DNA of 21,862 nucleotides, taken from the IMG/VR virus record IMGVR_UViG_3300020129_000743, positions 1 to 21,862 of that record; one strand, 5' to 3'. This DNA comes from a virus. The notes beneath the pieces were generated by a model that worked only from the letters and a program-made list of their open reading frames with translations, had not been told where the DNA came from and did not search any database. The translations under genes were made by a program, and so were the position numbers. Below are positions 20,981 to 21,862 of this stretch, one piece after another; positions within the stretch are counted from its first letter, which is position 1; each line of letters opens with the position of its first letter.

Positions 20981-21862
20981 GTGGGCCGAGAACCTGTCGG
21001 CCCAAGGATGGGCGAACTGAGAGACCTGGTCCTACGGGACTATCGGATCAACGAGCGCCGAAGCATTGGCCGCGCGCGGGCCGCGTTCGCGCACCTGTCC
21101 CAGCTCGAGGTCGTGCCGCTACGTGGCGCCCACGACGTGACGTCCCGCTACGCCGCGCGCCGCACTCGAGCGGGGGCCGCAGCCGCGACGGTGCGCTACG
21201 AGCTCGCGATGCTACGCCGCGGGCTCACCCTGGCGCATCGCGCCGGGAGGATCGAGGCGAGGCCCGCGCTCCCCACGATCCGGGTCCAGAACGCGCGGCA
21301 GGGCTTCTTCACGGATCAGGAACTCGAGCTCCTGATCGCGGCGCTTCCCGACCCAGTGGACGACATGGCGCGGTTCGCGTCGATCACGGGCTGGCGGATC
21401 TCGGAGATCCGGTCCCTTACGTGGGACCAGGTCGACCGGCGCGCGGGCTTGATCCGGCTCGGTCCCGGGACGACAAAGAACGGCGAGGGTCGCGTCTTCC
21501 CATACGGGGCCCATCCCGAGCTCGCGCACCTCTTCCGTTGGCTCTATTCCCGCCGGATGGGCGAGCACGTCTTTCACCGAAGCGGGCGGCGCGTGAAGCA
21601 CGTCGCGGGGAGTTGGAATCTTGCTTGCCGAAAGCTCAAGCTCGGGCGTAGGGTGTTCCACGACTTGAGACGGACGGCCGTTCGCAATATGGAGCGCGCC
21701 GGCGTCCCGCGATCGGTACAGATGAAACTCATTGGGCTCAAGACGGAGTCGATTCATCACCGCTATGCCATCACCAACGAAGAAGACCTCGCGCGCGGCG
21801 TCGCGCTCCTCGCGGCGAAAGAAAGACCCGGCGGCAGTCGCACTTGGGAAGCGTCGAGCTAA
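20981..21862 (+). CDS. int: Tyrosine recombinase / integrase
   Basis: 293 aa from GTG 20981, six bases after the lipoprotein stop; ATG 21008 is an alternative start, and neither has a clear ribosome site. Core-binding part at the N-terminus (DLVLRDYRINERRSIGRARA, VRYELAMLRRGLTLAHRAGR). Catalytic part: Arg139 in ITGWRISEIRSLTW, Lys166 in GTTKNGEGRVF, His227 and Arg230 in VFHDLRRTAVRNM, and Tyr262 in SIHHRYAI. The usual GHK motif before the tyrosine is IGLK here, so Leu253 replaces the conserved His/Trp. The enzyme would integrate and excise the phage at an attachment site. The stop TAA is at the last bases of the window, so the att site is not visible. It is probably co-transcribed with the lipoprotein gene. 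Confidence 0.85.
   Translation: MGREPVGPRMGELRDLVLRDYRINERRSIGRARAAFAHLSQLEVVPLRGAHDVTSRYAARRTRAGAAAATVRYELAMLRRGLTLAHRAGRIEARPALPTIRVQNARQGFFTDQELELLIAALPDPVDDMARFASITGWRISEIRSLTWDQVDRRAGLIRLGPGTTKNGEGRVFPYGAHPELAHLFRWLYSRRMGEHVFHRSGRRVKHVAGSWNLACRKLKLGRRVFHDLRRTAVRNMERAGVPRSVQMKLIGLKTESIHHRYAITNEEDLARGVALLAAKERPGGSRTWEASS

Noticed and set aside
21840-21862. Attachment site or direct repeat at the window ends
   Set aside because: The integrase stop is at the edge, and I saw no match between the two ends of the window.

Overview
The window is a GC-rich tailed-phage genome or prophage region. It carries a siphovirus-type tail module (tape measure, tail tube, tail terminator and tail assembly chaperone, with no sheath gene seen), an HK97-fold head module, a primase-helicase and a tyrosine recombinase. 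A temperate siphovirus or prophage of a GC-rich, probably poorly sampled bacterium is the best reading. I cannot name the host. No host housekeeping genes, tRNA, rRNA or CRISPR array were seen.

Layout. Nearly everything lies on the minus strand and is read from right to left as one tightly packed series, with many ATGA, GTGA or TAGTG overlaps. (a) 18129-20027: replicative primase-helicase with a TTG start, just downstream of a hairpin-plus-U-tract. (b) 17962-18242: a repeat-rich stretch at the end of that gene, with five copies of an 11-bp motif and nested inverted repeats; a candidate origin or operator. (c) 16530-17961: five small genes, three coding for cysteine-rich, probably zinc-binding proteins. 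(d) 14340-16423: small and large terminase subunits, preceded by a terminator-like folded leader. (e) 9255-14353: portal fused to a MuF-type domain, prohead protease with a probable nested scaffold gene, decoration protein and major capsid protein. (f) 6563-9251: small connector, neck and tail-completion genes. (g) 1-6562: tail tube, tail assembly chaperone with a probable +1 ribosomal frameshift, tape measure, a tail protein with a carbohydrate-binding-like N-terminus, a beta-helix appendage, and a truncated tail protein at the left edge.

On the plus strand at the right end, an extended -10 promoter drives a PEGA-type lipoprotein gene followed closely by the integrase gene. The lipoprotein gene looks like a lysogenic-conversion (moron) gene. 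No repressor, lysis genes or attachment site are inside the window.

Most notable points: a CUU-UGA +1 frameshift site with a Shine-Dalgarno element 3 nt upstream, as in bacterial prfB, but placed in a phage tail-chaperone gene; the iteron-like repeat cluster at the end of the primase-helicase gene; a nested scaffold start with a perfect Shine-Dalgarno; a portal-MuF fusion; and a 70-nt near-palindrome at the very left edge, which may be biological or an assembly artefact. No stretch longer than 300 bases lacks a gene; the largest gap (20028-20311) holds the terminator and the divergent promoter.
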